NCBI GenBank assembly: GCA_020072785.1
Contig: JAIQGG010000002.1
Location: forward strand, 1,426,001 to 1,490,000
Direction of reading: 5' to 3'
DNA: 64,000 nt
Origin: Terriglobia bacterium
GTDB lineage: Bacteria; Acidobacteriota; Terriglobia; Acidiferrales; UBA7541
Shown: piece by piece, positions 18,263-27,707 of the stretch
Numbering within the stretch: the stretch's first letter is position 1
How the letters are laid out: every line of letters begins with the position of its first letter
Position numbers and translations under genes: made by a program
The notes under the pieces: model-generated
The model's database searches: none
The model's input: the letters and a program-made list of their open reading frames with translations, nothing else
What the model was told of the DNA's origin: nothing

Positions 18263-19171
18263 TTAGAGCTTGAAGTGCGTCAATTTCGCAAAGTGCCGTG
18301 CGCGAGCGTTAATCTCCGCGCGCTTGAGCGTACGCAGCCGCTCCAGCCCGAAGCGTTCGACCGCGAAGCTCCCCAGCACCGAGCCGTACACCATGGCCCG
18401 GCGCAATTCCGCATCGCCATGCTTGTCCGCACCGGCCAGATAGCCCATAAAGCCGCCGGCAAAGCTGTCTCCCGCTCCGGTGGGATCGTGCGGCTCTTCC
18501 AGCGGAAACGCCGGCACGCAGAATACCCCCGTCTTGTCCACCATCATGGCCCCGTATTCCCCGCGCTTCACGATCAGCGTCGAAGGGCCCATCTTGAAGA
18601 TGTGCTTCGCGGCGCGCAGCAGGTTGTGCTCGTTCGAAAGCTCGCGCGTCTCCGAGTCGTTGATCATCAGAATGTCCACGTGCCGCAGCGTTTCCCGCAG
18701 CTCCGCGTTGCTCCCCGCGATCCAGTAGTTCATGGTGTCCAGCGCCGCGAGTTTCGGCCGCTTCTTCACCTGCTGCAGCACCGAGCGCTGCAGCTCCGGC
18801 GCGATGTTGGCCAGGAAGACGTGGCGCGCGGCCCGGTACTTCTCCGGCAGCCGCGGCTTGAACTCGGCGAAAACATTCAGGTCGGTGGTGAGCGTGACGC
18901 GCTCGTTCAGATTCTCCGAATAGCGCCCCGCCCAGAAAAACGTCTTCCCGGAGGCGCGCTCCAGCCCTTCCAGGTCGATGCGCCGCCCGCGGAACACCTG
19001 CGCATCCTTCTCCGTGAAATCGTCGCCCACAATGCCGACAAGATTCACCGGGGTGAAAAAGCTGGCAGCCACGGCGAAATACGTGGCCGCCCCGCCCAGC
19101 GCGCGGTCCACCTTCCCGTACGGGCTTTCCAGCGCATCAAAGGCCACGGAACCTACAACCAGTAGCGACAC
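18263..19171 (-). CDS. PfkB-family sugar/nucleoside kinase
   Basis: 302 aa ribokinase-fold kinase. The N-terminal glycine pair motif DRALGGAATYFAVAA (22-36) binds substrate and the C-terminal DPTGAGDS (229-236) carries catalytic D235 and the anion hole. The N-terminus starts directly with beta strand SLLVVGSVAFD. Substrate is not readable from sequence. It sits 9 nt after mtnP in the same orientation; PfkB genes beside mtnP suggest handling a product of methylthioadenosine cleavage or nucleoside salvage, which is inference. Confidence 0.88.
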   Translation of the reverse strand: MSLLVVGSVAFDALESPYGKVDRALGGAATYFAVAASFFTPVNLVGIVGDDFTEKDAQVFRGRRIDLEGLERASGKTFFWAGRYSENLNERVTLTTDLNVFAEFKPRLPEKYRAARHVFLANIAPELQRSVLQQVKKRPKLAALDTMNYWIAGSNAELRETLRHVDILMINDSETRELSNEHNLLRAAKHIFKMGPSTLIVKRGEYGAMMVDKTGVFCVPAFPLEEPHDPTGAGDSFAGGFMGYLAGADKHGDAELRRAMVYGSVLGSFAVERFGLERLRTLKRAEINARARHFAKLTHFKL

Positions 19172-19180
19172 AAGCGTCTC

Positions 19181-20080
19181 CTAAGAAAGATACTTTCCGA
19201 CAATAGCCGCGAGCCGTTTCTTCGTTGCGGCCGGCACAACCTTCGGATCGGTCACCAGAGCATGCTTCAGCGCCGACCCGCACTTGCAGCTCCGCTCCTC
19301 GGGAACCGCGCGGACCGCTTCGCGAATCACCCGCTGCGCGTTTTCCGCGTTCTTGTTCAGGTTCTCGAGGATCTGCGCCAGCGTCACCGTCTCGTGCTCC
19401 GGGTGCCAGCAGTCGTAATCGGTGATCATGGCCACCGTCGCGTAGCAGATCTCGGCCTCCCGCGCGAGCTTCGCTTCGGTGACGTTGGTCATCCCGATCA
19501 CCTGGAAGCCCAGCTTGCGGTGCATGTGCGATTCCGCGGTCGTCGAAAACTGCGGCCCTTCCATGCAGATGTACGTGCCGCCGCGGTGCGACTTTACCCC
19601 GGCGCGGCCGCAGGCCTCGCCAAGAATCCCGGAAAGCTGCGCGCAGACCGGCTTGTCGAAGCTGACGTGCCCCACCAGGCCGCTGCCGAAAAACGTGGAA
19701 ATCCGCCCCTTGGTGCGGTCCACGAACTGGTCAGGAATCACGAAGTCCAGCGGGCGGAGCTCTTCCTGCAGCGAGCCCACCGCGCTCACGGAGAGGATGC
19801 GCTGTACTCCCAGCAGCTTCAGGGCGTAAATGTTCGCGCGGTAGTTGATCTCCCCCGGCAGGATGCGGTGCCCGCGCGCGTGCCGCGCCAGAAACGCCAC
19901 CCGCTTCCCTTCCAGCGTCCCGGCGATGATGGCGTCCGAGGGATCGCCGAACGGCGTCTTCACGCGCACCTCGCGCGCTTCGCCCAGCCCGCCCATGGCA
20001 TAAAGTCCGCTCCCGCCGATGATGCCGATCTCCGCGCGCGGCCTGCTGCCGGCTTTCCTCTTGGCGCCCTTCTTGGCCAT
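19181..20080 (-). CDS. mtnP: S-methyl-5'-thioadenosine phosphorylase
   Basis: Phosphorolysis of methylthioadenosine, a by-product of polyamine and related synthesis, to adenine and methylthioribose-1-phosphate. 299 aa. After a basic leader, GIIGGSGLYAMGGL holds the phosphate-binding loop. The motif TYICMEGPQFSTTAES with NVTEAKLAREAEICYATVAMITDYDCWH is typical of MTAP rather than plain purine nucleoside phosphorylase. The C-terminal SCKCGSALKHAL has a C-x-C pair as in several thermophilic MTAPs. Sits between the MBL hydrolase (18 nt upstream) and the PfkB kinase. Confidence 0.92.
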   Translation of the reverse strand: MAKKGAKRKAGSRPRAEIGIIGGSGLYAMGGLGEAREVRVKTPFGDPSDAIIAGTLEGKRVAFLARHARGHRILPGEINYRANIYALKLLGVQRILSVSAVGSLQEELRPLDFVIPDQFVDRTKGRISTFFGSGLVGHVSFDKPVCAQLSGILGEACGRAGVKSHRGGTYICMEGPQFSTTAESHMHRKLGFQVIGMTNVTEAKLAREAEICYATVAMITDYDCWHPEHETVTLAQILENLNKNAENAQRVIREAVRAVPEERSCKCGSALKHALVTDPKVVPAATKKRLAAIVGKYLS

Positions 20081-20098
20081 GTTTCCGTCTCCTGGATT

Positions 20099-20941
20099 CT
20101 ACTGGTTCGCGTCCACCGGCTCGACTACGATTTTTCCGTCGCGTTCCCGAAGCTGCGCCGCGGGCATGTCCGGATCGTGCCCGAACAGGATTACCGCGTC
20201 CTCACGCACCATCCGCGCAATCCACTTTCGCTTGGTTTCCAGCGTGATCATGGGATAGAGGTCGTAGGCCATGATCCACGGCAGCGGAACATGGTGCCGC
20301 GTCGGAATGAGGTCGGCAACGAAGAACGCGCTCTTTCCCCCGCCGGAAATCAGCACGCCCTGAATCTGCAGGTTGTGCCCGGGAATGAGGTGCACCGACA
20401 CGCCGGGAAGAATCTCCGCCTCGCCGTCCACCAGCCACCACTGCCTCGCTTCCGTAATCGCTGCGAAGTTCTCCGGGAAATAGCTGGCGCGGTCGCGCTC
20501 CGTGGGGTGCTGCGCATGCTCCAGTTCGGAGCGCTGCACGACGTAGCGCGCGTTGGGAAACGCCGCAACGATCCGCCCGTTTTCGAGCCGCGTGTTCCCG
20601 CCCGCGTGGTCGAAATGCAGATGCGTATTGATGACGAGATCCACCTCGCCAGCGCGCACCCCCGCGCGGGCCAGCTCTTCCGGCAGCGGATCGGCCTCCG
20701 CGAGGCCGTAGATGTCGCGGTTCTTGGCGTCCCAATTGCCCCCCGCGCCGGTTTCCACCACCACGGTCTTCCCCGCGACGCGCAGCAGCAGAGCGTTCAT
20801 TCCCAGGCGGATGCGGTTGCGGCTGTCCGCAGGCGCCTTGCGCTCCCATAACGTCTTCGGGACCACGCCGAACATCGCTCCACCGTCGAGGTAGAACGTG
20901 CCTGCATTCAGGATGCTTACTTCGATGTCGCCAATGCGCAT
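20099..20941 (-). CDS. metallo-beta-lactamase-fold hydrolase (lactonase-like)
   Basis: 280 aa, no signal peptide. The metal motif HLHFDH is at 107-112, with further ligands in IPGHN and FGHDP later in the chain. The order and spacing (INTHLHFDHAGGN, then HLIPGHNLQIQ) resemble the AHL-lactonase/ArsR-associated group of MBL hydrolases. The true substrate is unknown. Ends 18 nt before mtnP and starts 11 nt after the meaB stop, so it is in the same run. Confidence 0.85.
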   Translation of the reverse strand: MRIGDIEVSILNAGTFYLDGGAMFGVVPKTLWERKAPADSRNRIRLGMNALLLRVAGKTVVVETGAGGNWDAKNRDIYGLAEADPLPEELARAGVRAGEVDLVINTHLHFDHAGGNTRLENGRIVAAFPNARYVVQRSELEHAQHPTERDRASYFPENFAAITEARQWWLVDGEAEILPGVSVHLIPGHNLQIQGVLISGGGKSAFFVADLIPTRHHVPLPWIMAYDLYPMITLETKRKWIARMVREDAVILFGHDPDMPAAQLRERDGKIVVEPVDANQ

Positions 20942-20952
20942 GTGCGTGGTAG

Positions 20953-21921
20953 TCAGGACCCCAGCCCGCTTCGCGAGAGGATTTCGCTGACCGCGGCGAA
21001 GGGATCGATCTTGCGCTCGGCCACTTCCCGGGCCAGTTCGGTCAGGCGCGCTTCGCCTCCCGCTCCGCGCAGCGCGCGTTCCAGCAGCCGCGACCCCAGC
21101 ATCTCGATCAGCCGCTGCTTCCAGTGTTCGGCGCGCTTGCGGAGGCGCTCCTGGCTGGAATCGAAATGCGCGCGGAAGCGCACGATGGTTTCGGCCAGCT
21201 CGTCCACGCCTTTATTTTCGGTGGCCACCGTGCGCACCACCGGCGGGTGCCAGCTGTCGCGCGGCATTACCAGCGCAAGCATCGCCAGCAGCTGTTGCTC
21301 CAGCCGCTCCGCGCCTTCCCGGTCGGCCTTGTTCAAGACGAAAATGTCCCCGATCTCCATCAGCCCGGCCTTCATGTTCTGAATGTCGTCGCCGAGACCC
21401 GGCACCATCACCACCAGCACGCAATCGGCCAGCCGCACAATGTCCACTTCGTCCTGGCCCACCCCTACGGTCTCGATCAGGATCTGCTTCTTGCCCGCGG
21501 CGTCCAGCAGCAGCGCCACTTCCGCCGTCGTACGCGCCAGCCCGCCCAGAAACCCGCGCGTGGCCATGGAGCGGATGAACATGCCGGAATCGCCGGCGTG
21601 CCCCTGCATGCGGATGCGGTCGCCGAGAATCGCCCCGCCGGTGAAGGGGCTGGTGGGATCCACCGCGATAACGCCCACCTGCTCCTGCCGCTTGCGGTAG
21701 TACGCCGCCAGCCGGTCCACCAGTGTGCTCTTGCCGGTGCCCGGCGCTCCGGTCACCCCGGTAAGATAGGCCCCGCCGGTCGCGGGAAACAGCCGGCGAA
21801 GCAGCTCCTCGGCGTCGGGCTCGTGGTTTTCAATTGCGGAAATCGCGCGCGAAACAGCGCGCACGCTGCCGCCGCGGACCTCTTCGGCCCACTTTTCTAC
21901 CGCGTCAACGGTCAGAGGCAT
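20953..21921 (-). CDS. meaB: methylmalonyl-CoA mutase-associated GTPase
   Basis: G3E-family P-loop GTPase that guards cobalamin loading of methylmalonyl-CoA (or isobutyryl-CoA) mutase. 322 aa from ATG 21921 with AGGAG 4 nt upstream; longer in-frame extensions run into the acyl-CoA dehydrogenase gene and are rejected. Walker A GAPGTGKST is at 58-66, VDPTSPFTGGAILGDRIRM follows, then ETVGVGQDEVD (switch II region) and the base-specificity motif NKAD. The mutase itself is not in the window. Confidence 0.95.
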   Translation of the reverse strand: MPLTVDAVEKWAEEVRGGSVRAVSRAISAIENHEPDAEELLRRLFPATGGAYLTGVTGAPGTGKSTLVDRLAAYYRKRQEQVGVIAVDPTSPFTGGAILGDRIRMQGHAGDSGMFIRSMATRGFLGGLARTTAEVALLLDAAGKKQILIETVGVGQDEVDIVRLADCVLVVMVPGLGDDIQNMKAGLMEIGDIFVLNKADREGAERLEQQLLAMLALVMPRDSWHPPVVRTVATENKGVDELAETIVRFRAHFDSSQERLRKRAEHWKQRLIEMLGSRLLERALRGAGGEARLTELAREVAERKIDPFAAVSEILSRSGLGS

Positions 21922-21965
21922 GCCGCTCCTGCTGCAGACTTCGGGTGCAAACGTGCATACCCCTA

Positions 21966-23114
21966 TTATTTCTTGCCGAGTAGCTGCCGGGCAATGACTA
22001 GTTTTTGAATTTCGCTGGTGCCTTCGCCGATGGTGCACAGCTTCACGTCGCGGTAGTACTTCTCCGCGGGGTAGTCCTTGATGAAGCCGTAACCCCCATG
22101 GATCTGCACGCACTCGTTGGCCACACGCACCGCCACCTCGCTGGCGAACAGCTTGGCCATGCTCGATTCCTTCGTAAAACGCGCGCTCTTCTGGTCCGCC
22201 AGCCACGCCGCCTGATACACCAGCAGGCGCGCCGCCTCGACCTCCGTGGCCATGTCCGCCAGCTTGAACTGGATGGCCTGAAACTCGCTGATCGCCTTGC
22301 CGAACTGCTTCCTCTGTTTCGCGTAACGCGTAGCCGCCTCCAGCGCCCCTTGCGCCATGCCCAGCGCCAGCGCCGCGATGGAGATCCGCCCGCCGTCCAG
22401 GATCTGCAGGCTGTTCACGAACCCTTGCCCCTCCTGCCCCAGCAGATTCTCCTGCGGCACCCGGCAGTCGCTGAAGATCACCTCGGAGGTATCGCTGGCG
22501 CGCATTCCCAGTTTGTTTTCCTTCTTTCCCGGCTTGAACCCGGGCATGCCCTTTTCCAGGATGAACGCCGATATCCCGTGCGACTCCCTGGACTTGTCCG
22601 TCACCGCCATGGCCACGCACACGTCCCCGTAGTGCCCGTTGGTGGTGAACGTCTTAGCGCCGTTCAGCACCCACTCCGTCCCGCTGCGCACCGCCGTCGT
22701 GCGCGTGCCTCCGGCGTCCGACCCTGCTTCCGGCTCGGTCAGCGACCACGCCCCGATCTTTTTCCCCTGCGCCAGCGGTACCAGATACTTTTGTTTCTGC
22801 CCCTCGCTGGCAAACCTGTAGATATGGTTGCTGCACAGCGAATTGTGCGCCGCCACCGTCAACCCGACCGACCCGTCCACCCGGGAAAGCTCCTCGATGG
22901 CCGTGGCATATTCCACGTAGCCCAACCCCGCCCCGCCATACTGTTCCGGGAAGATGATCCCCAGCAGCCCCATCTCCGCCAGCTTGGGAATGATCTCGTG
23001 CGGAAAGCGCGAGGCCTCGTCCCACTCCATGACGTGCGGCGCGATCTCCCCTTCGGCAAATTCGCGCACGCTGCGGCGGAGCTGCTGCTGTTCCTCGGTA
23101 AACGTGAAGTCCAT
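21966..23114 (-). CDS. acyl-CoA dehydrogenase
   Basis: FAD enzyme that introduces the alpha-beta double bond in acyl-CoA. 382 aa from ATG 23114 (MDFTFTEEQ…), the normal length; a GTG 36 nt upstream is possible. Signature [19 protein letters not shown] lies about residue 125-145 and the C-terminal [20 protein letters not shown] is typical. The expected catalytic Glu falls in the segment before the C-terminal helices. Short- or branched-chain substrates are likely given meaB 44 nt downstream, fitting branched-chain amino-acid or odd-chain degradation, but this is inference. Confidence 0.93.
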   Translation of the reverse strand: MDFTFTEEQQQLRRSVREFAEGEIAPHVMEWDEASRFPHEIIPKLAEMGLLGIIFPEQYGGAGLGYVEYATAIEELSRVDGSVGLTVAAHNSLCSNHIYRFASEGQKQKYLVPLAQGKKIGAWSLTEPEAGSDAGGTRTTAVRSGTEWVLNGAKTFTTNGHYGDVCVAMAVTDKSRESHGISAFILEKGMPGFKPGKKENKLGMRASDTSEVIFSDCRVPQENLLGQEGQGFVNSLQILDGGRISIAALALGMAQGALEAATRYAKQRKQFGKAISEFQAIQFKLADMATEVEAARLLVYQAAWLADQKSARFTKESSMAKLFASEVAVRVANECVQIHGGYGFIKDYPAEKYYRDVKLCTIGEGTSEIQKLVIARQLLGKK

Positions 23115-23209
23115 GGCGTCTTTGGTCCTATCTGTTTTTAATATACCCACCCAAAGTTTTATTTATACCACATTTCACACCTCTGGCGATGCCGCATGCG
23201 CCGGAATAG

Positions 23210-24295
23210 CTATTGGGTTTTCAGGAGGCTGCGCAGCACGGCGAGCGCCCGCTCGCAGCCGGCGCGGTTCACGTCGCAGTGCGTCACGAAGCGCACCGAA
23301 TGCAGCGCCGTATCCTGCGCCCAGATTCCCTGCTGCTGCAGGGCTTCGCACAGCTCCACCGCCGTCTTCCCGGTCTTCTCGCAGCCGAAAATTAAGATAT
23401 TCGTCCGTACCTTGCCCGGGTCCAGGCTCAGGCTCGGAATGGCGGCGATGCCCTCCGCGAGCAGCCGCGCGTTGGCGTGGTCTTCGTGCAGGCGCAAGGG
23501 CGATTTTTCCAGCGCAATCAGCCCCGCGGCCGCCAGCACGCCCGCCTGGCGCATTCCCCCGCCCAGCATCTTGCGGTAGATCCGCGCTTTCTCGATGAAC
23601 CCCCGCGAGCCCACGAGCATCGACCCCACCGGCGCGCCCAGCCCCTTCGACAGACAGAACATCACGGAGTCCGCCGCGCGCGTCATCTGCGCCACGCTCT
23701 CCCCCAGCGCCACCGCCGCGTTGAACACTCGCGCCCCGTCCAGATGCACTTTCAGCCCGGCCGCATGCGCCTGCCCGCAGATCTCTTCCACTGCCTTTGT
23801 CGGGTACAGCGTCCCCCCGGCCATGTTGTGCGTATTTTCCAGGCACACCAGCGCCGTCTGCGAATCGTAATAAATCTTCGGCCGGATCACCGCCTCGATG
23901 GCCTTCCACGAGAGGATGCCGTCCTCGCCTCGCGCAATCCGCGGCATACAGCCGGCGATCGCCGACATCGACGCCAGCTCATACAGGTTCACGTGACTCC
24001 GCTCGTCGCACACCACTTCGTTGCCGTGGTGCGTCCAGACCTTGATCGCAATCAGGTTGCCCATGCACCCCGTAGGCACAAACACCGCCGCATCCTTTCC
24101 GAAAATCGCGGCGGCGCGCTGCTCCAGCCGGTTGACCGTTGGGTCTTCCCCGTAGACATCGTCCCCGACCTCCGCCTCTGCCATGGCCCGGCGCATCTCC
24201 GCGGTCGGCCGCGTTACCGTGTCGCTGCGCAGGTCCACCACGCCGCCGGGCGCGGAAGCAGCCTTCAGATCCGTACGGGAATCGTGTGCAGTCAC
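23210..24295 (-). CDS. ltaE: low-specificity L-threonine aldolase
   Basis: PLP enzyme that cleaves threonine or allo-threonine to glycine and acetaldehyde. 361 aa. N-terminal [18 protein letters not shown] is the family hallmark. The Schiff-base lysine is K217 in [13 protein letters not shown], and [11 protein letters not shown] (184-194) binds the cofactor. A short polar N-terminal leader (residues 1-18) is longer than usual; a later start cannot be excluded. Same strand as hemW, whose stop is 33 nt upstream. Confidence 0.92.
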   Translation of the reverse strand: MTAHDSRTDLKAASAPGGVVDLRSDTVTRPTAEMRRAMAEAEVGDDVYGEDPTVNRLEQRAAAIFGKDAAVFVPTGCMGNLIAIKVWTHHGNEVVCDERSHVNLYELASMSAIAGCMPRIARGEDGILSWKAIEAVIRPKIYYDSQTALVCLENTHNMAGGTLYPTKAVEEICGQAHAAGLKVHLDGARVFNAAVALGESVAQMTRAADSVMFCLSKGLGAPVGSMLVGSRGFIEKARIYRKMLGGGMRQAGVLAAAGLIALEKSPLRLHEDHANARLLAEGIAAIPSLSLDPGKVRTNILIFGCEKTGKTAVELCEALQQQGIWAQDTALHSVRFVTHCDVNRAGCERALAVLRSLLKTQ

Positions 24296-24328
24296 TTGGA
24301 ATGAACCTTTCTTGGAAAATTTCGCATG

Positions 24329-25495
24329 TCAGCGCAGCAGCTCGACGAATACTTCGTTCGAAACGCTCAGGCGCGCAGGCGCCAGCCGCACCCGCGGCCC
24401 GTCTTGCTCAACGAATCCGCCCGCGGCCAGCCCCTCGAAGCGTTTCGCCAGTTGCACCCCGTAGCGGGCTTCGATCTGTTCCAAATCAATTCCGTCAAGC
24501 TGCCGCAGGCCGAGAAACAGCTCTTCCTCGAGGGCCCGCTCGCTTGTCAGCGTTTCGCGCTCCGCGACCTGCAGCCGCCCGGCATCCATGGCGCGCACAT
24601 AGGCCGCGGCATCGGGCTCATTGCCCCAGCGCTCCGCCCCGGAAAACGAATGCGCTCCGGCCCCGAAGCCAAGATACGCCTCGCGCCGCCAGTACTTGAG
24701 GTTGTGCAGCGACTCCAAGCCGGGCTTGGCCCAATTGGAGATTTCGTAGTGGTGATAGCCGGCCGCCGCCAGCGCGCCGCAGGCATACTCGTAAAACTCC
24801 ACGACGGCATCGTCGCCGGGCACCGCTGCGGCGCTGTAGCGCGTCCCGTCGCTGAGAATTTCTTTGCCCAGCCGGCTGCCTTCGTCAATCTCCAACATGT
24901 AGATGGAGACGTGCTCGGGGGACAGCGCGAGCAACTCCGCGATGCTGGCGCCCCAACTCTCCCCGGTTTGGTGCGGCAGTCCGGCGATCAAATCGAAGCT
25001 GATATTCCCGATTCCAGCCTCGCGCAGGATGGGCACCGCGCGGAAGACGTCGGCGCGGCGATGCATGCGTCCCACGGCGGTCAGTTCCCGGTCGGAAAAC
25101 GATTGCAGCCCGAAGCTGATGCGGTTGATTCCCATCCGCACCCAGGCCCGCGCCTTGGCCTCCTCGATCGTTTCCGGGTCGGCTTCCAGCGTGACCTCGC
25201 GCAGTTCCGGGGCAAACGTTTCTCCAACAGCCTCCACCAGGCGCTGCAGCTCGCCGGGATCCAGCAGGCTAGGCGTTCCCCCGCCGATATACAGTGTGTC
25301 CACCACGGCATCCGTCAAGGCTTCCGGCCGGACCAGTCCGGCCTCCTCGTACAGCATCCGGTGCCCGCGTATTTCGCGTGCAACGGCGTCTATATACGGC
25401 TGGAAGCGCGCCGGGGACACCACTCCCGTATGGAAGTTGCAGTACGTGCACTTCGTCTGGCAGAACGGCACCTGGATGTAAACGCCGAGCTGCAT
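24329..25495 (-). CDS. hemW: radical SAM haem chaperone HemW-like protein
   Basis: 388 aa from ATG 25495 (a GTG 21 nt upstream is alternative). The radical-SAM cluster motif is C12-x3-C16-x2-C19 (FCQTKCTYCNF), followed by the TIM barrel with GGGTPSLLDP and the family-specific GINRISFGLQSFSDREL. The C-terminal HemW domain is complete (LGFGAGAHSF). HemW delivers haem; older annotations call it oxygen-independent coproporphyrinogen III oxidase. The absence of the extra Cys of true HemN (C-x3-C-x2-C-x-C) supports HemW. Confidence 0.9.
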   Translation of the reverse strand: MQLGVYIQVPFCQTKCTYCNFHTGVVSPARFQPYIDAVAREIRGHRMLYEEAGLVRPEALTDAVVDTLYIGGGTPSLLDPGELQRLVEAVGETFAPELREVTLEADPETIEEAKARAWVRMGINRISFGLQSFSDRELTAVGRMHRRADVFRAVPILREAGIGNISFDLIAGLPHQTGESWGASIAELLALSPEHVSIYMLEIDEGSRLGKEILSDGTRYSAAAVPGDDAVVEFYEYACGALAAAGYHHYEISNWAKPGLESLHNLKYWRREAYLGFGAGAHSFSGAERWGNEPDAAAYVRAMDAGRLQVAERETLTSERALEEELFLGLRQLDGIDLEQIEARYGVQLAKRFEGLAAGGFVEQDGPRVRLAPARLSVSNEVFVELLR

Positions 25496-25564
25496 ATGCT
25501 GGAAAAACTGTAACACAAACCGGCGAGGTGTTCGTTCCCGGAGCGCCGGCGCTCCCGCCCCGCT

Positions 25565-25966
25565 TCAGCGCGCATCCGCCACGATCTTGATCCACAGACT
25601 GCGCTCGCGCGGCCCGTCAAACTCGCAGAAGAAGATCCCCTGCCAGCGCCCGAGCGCCAGCCTGCCCCCTTCCAGGAACACCACCTGGCTCGTGCCCGTC
25701 AGTACCGCTCTGATGTGCGCATCGGAATTCCCTTCGCTGTGCCGGTACGGCCCCTGATGCGGGACCAGGCGCGCGAGCGCCGCTTCCACGTCGCTGGCCA
25801 CGTCCGGATCGGCATGCTCGTTGATCGCGATTCCCGCCGTGGTATGCGGCACGTACAGGTAGCAGACTCCCGCGCCTACCCCGGACTCCTTCACCGCCTT
25901 CTGCACCTCGGCGGTGATGTCCACAAGCTGCATTCGCCGCGTGGTCTTCACGCGCAGGGTGATCAT
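25565..25966 (-). CDS. YjbQ/UPF0047 family protein
   Basis: 133 aa single-domain protein. Conserved motifs: VPHTTAGIAINEHADPDV, the strand SDAHIRAVLTGTSQVV, and C-terminal GRWQGIFFCEFDGPRER. Some members have weak thiamine-phosphate synthase activity, but the main role is uncertain. Lies 21 nt downstream of bshC on the same strand. Confidence 0.9.
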   Translation of the reverse strand: MITLRVKTTRRMQLVDITAEVQKAVKESGVGAGVCYLYVPHTTAGIAINEHADPDVASDVEAALARLVPHQGPYRHSEGNSDAHIRAVLTGTSQVVFLEGGRLALGRWQGIFFCEFDGPRERSLWIKIVADAR

Positions 25967-25987
25967 CGGGGCTCCTTCCTCGCAACC

Positions 25988-27601
25988 TCAGTCGAGAAAA
26001 AGGATCTGGTGCGCGCCCAGCTTCTTGCTGCTTGAGAGCCGCTTCAGTTCGTCCAGCGCTTCCGGCCCCCATTTCGCCAGAAACGGCAGGAAAGAAAGCG
26101 TACGCGCCGCCGGGGCCTTGTGCGGAAACAGCAGCGCGTGCAGGTACTCGGCATGCGCGGAAAGAACGCCTTCGCGGGCGTCGCGGGCCCTTCCGGCCTT
26201 GCGCTGGAGTTTTTCGAGGTGAAACGTGGCCGCCTGGCGGGCGCGTTCCAGCGCTCCGTCCAGCGTCGGATCGAGCTTCCCGAGCGGCCGCCGCAACCGC
26301 TCCAGCGCCTGCTCCACCTCTTTGGCGCTGCGCGTAAAATCCTTCGCCAGCGAGGGCGGAACCGCGCGCAGTTCCATGCGCCGCCGTACCTCTTGTTTCC
26401 CTTTCCAGAGATCCTCCACGGTGAATCCGTAGCGCTTCAGGAGTTTCCCCGCCTTGGCATCCACCAGCGTGAAGTCCGCCCGTGGCAGAATCACCGGCAT
26501 GCGCCCCAGGAGATGCTCGTAAACCACGTCCGCTTGCGCGTAGTAAGCAATCTCGCCAGGCCCCCCGATGTAGGCCGCCGTCGGCAGCAGGAAATCCTGC
26601 ACCACCGGCCGCAGCAGCGCATTCGCGCTGAGCGATTCCGCCCCGTCGTCGGCCGCCTGCAGCAGTTCCTCCCGCGAAACTGGCGTTTCCCCCGCCAGAA
26701 ACTTCCCGCCGTTCTCCGTGAGAGCCCGCCGTGCGCCGCCGGCCAGGCTGAAGAGCAGCGTACTGCGCGCCGTAACCTTGACCTGCGCGGCATAGCCCGC
26801 GCGGTCCAGTTCGCGCCCCCGCTCCAGAAGCTTCTCGCGCAGCGCCGCGCTCTCCGCTACCGCTCTCCGGTAGATCGGCGCCGCGATGCGGTGCAGCCGC
26901 CCATCCAGCGGATCCAGCAGGATCAGCCCCTGCTCTTCGAACAGCCGCGCGAAGAGCCTGCCGAACGCGCCACCGTAAGTTTCTCCGCGCTGGTAGCAGG
27001 CGCGCAGGATCTCCGCCAGGCGCGGCGCTTCCGGACCTTCGAGTTGCTCCGCGGCCTGGCGCACCAGCGCCTCCACCTCCGCGCCCAGCGCGATGCGCCC
27101 CACGGGGCGTGGCGCTTCTGATGTCCCAGGAAGCTCGAACGACGCGAGATGCCCCTGCCGGTAAAAATGCGTGGAGCGCACTTCGTCCAGGTCGTGATCC
27201 TCGGTGGCCAGCCAGAAGACCGGAACGGCGCGCACGCCCGCGCGGGTCAGCTCCTCGGCCACCGCCACCGCCGTCAACGCCTTGTACACGGCGTACGCCG
27301 GACCGGAGAAGAGCCCCACCTGCTGCCCCGTAACCACGGCCACCGCGCCCTTCTCCAGTTGCTCGAGCTGCCGCTGCGTCGCCGCGCCGCAGCCAAACAC
27401 CGCATTCTGTTCGCGCAGCACGCCCGCGACCTCGCGCCGACGTTCCGCGGGAAATTTCAGCTTGCGCGCTACGCGCAGAACGGCCGGCAGCTTCGGGGGA
27501 TGGGCATAAAATGGAGCGACGCGGGAAAATTTCTCGAGATAGGCGAGGAACAGCTTAGACGCGTGCGGCAACCGGCGGAAAGGGATGGCATGACAGCGCA
27601 T
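25988..27601 (-). CDS. bshC: bacillithiol biosynthesis cysteine-adding enzyme
   Basis: Adds cysteine to GlcN-malate in the last step of bacillithiol synthesis. 537 aa, the full family length. Rossmann-like core begins VVTGQQVGLFSGPAYAVYKALTAV and includes VFWLATEDHDLDEV, both BshC hallmarks; a long coiled coil follows (ERLRRPLGKLDPTLDGALERARQ region) near residues 430-490. BshA and BshB are not in the window. A copy of the TGACCGC-N3-GCGGTCA palindrome lies 11 bp upstream of the start, replacing a clear Shine-Dalgarno. Confidence 0.93.
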   Translation of the reverse strand: MRCHAIPFRRLPHASKLFLAYLEKFSRVAPFYAHPPKLPAVLRVARKLKFPAERRREVAGVLREQNAVFGCGAATQRQLEQLEKGAVAVVTGQQVGLFSGPAYAVYKALTAVAVAEELTRAGVRAVPVFWLATEDHDLDEVRSTHFYRQGHLASFELPGTSEAPRPVGRIALGAEVEALVRQAAEQLEGPEAPRLAEILRACYQRGETYGGAFGRLFARLFEEQGLILLDPLDGRLHRIAAPIYRRAVAESAALREKLLERGRELDRAGYAAQVKVTARSTLLFSLAGGARRALTENGGKFLAGETPVSREELLQAADDGAESLSANALLRPVVQDFLLPTAAYIGGPGEIAYYAQADVVYEHLLGRMPVILPRADFTLVDAKAGKLLKRYGFTVEDLWKGKQEVRRRMELRAVPPSLAKDFTRSAKEVEQALERLRRPLGKLDPTLDGALERARQAATFHLEKLQRKAGRARDAREGVLSAHAEYLHALLFPHKAPAARTLSFLPFLAKWGPEALDELKRLSSSKKLGAHQILFLD

Positions 27602-27612
27602 CGGCTATTCGT

Positions 27613-27629
27613 TGACCGCTTCGCGGTCA
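27613..27629. repeat. TGACCGC-N3-GCGGTCA palindrome copy
   Basis: TGACCGCTTCGCGGTCA, one copy, just upstream of bshC. Same family as 13017-13090, 41380-41423 and 52492-52508. Confidence 0.9.
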
Positions 27630-27707
27630 CACCCATCGATGATACCCGGCGCATTCGGTCCCGGCAAATCACTTCGTGCCGCCGGAATCTACGGTTCGCG
27701 CAGGCGC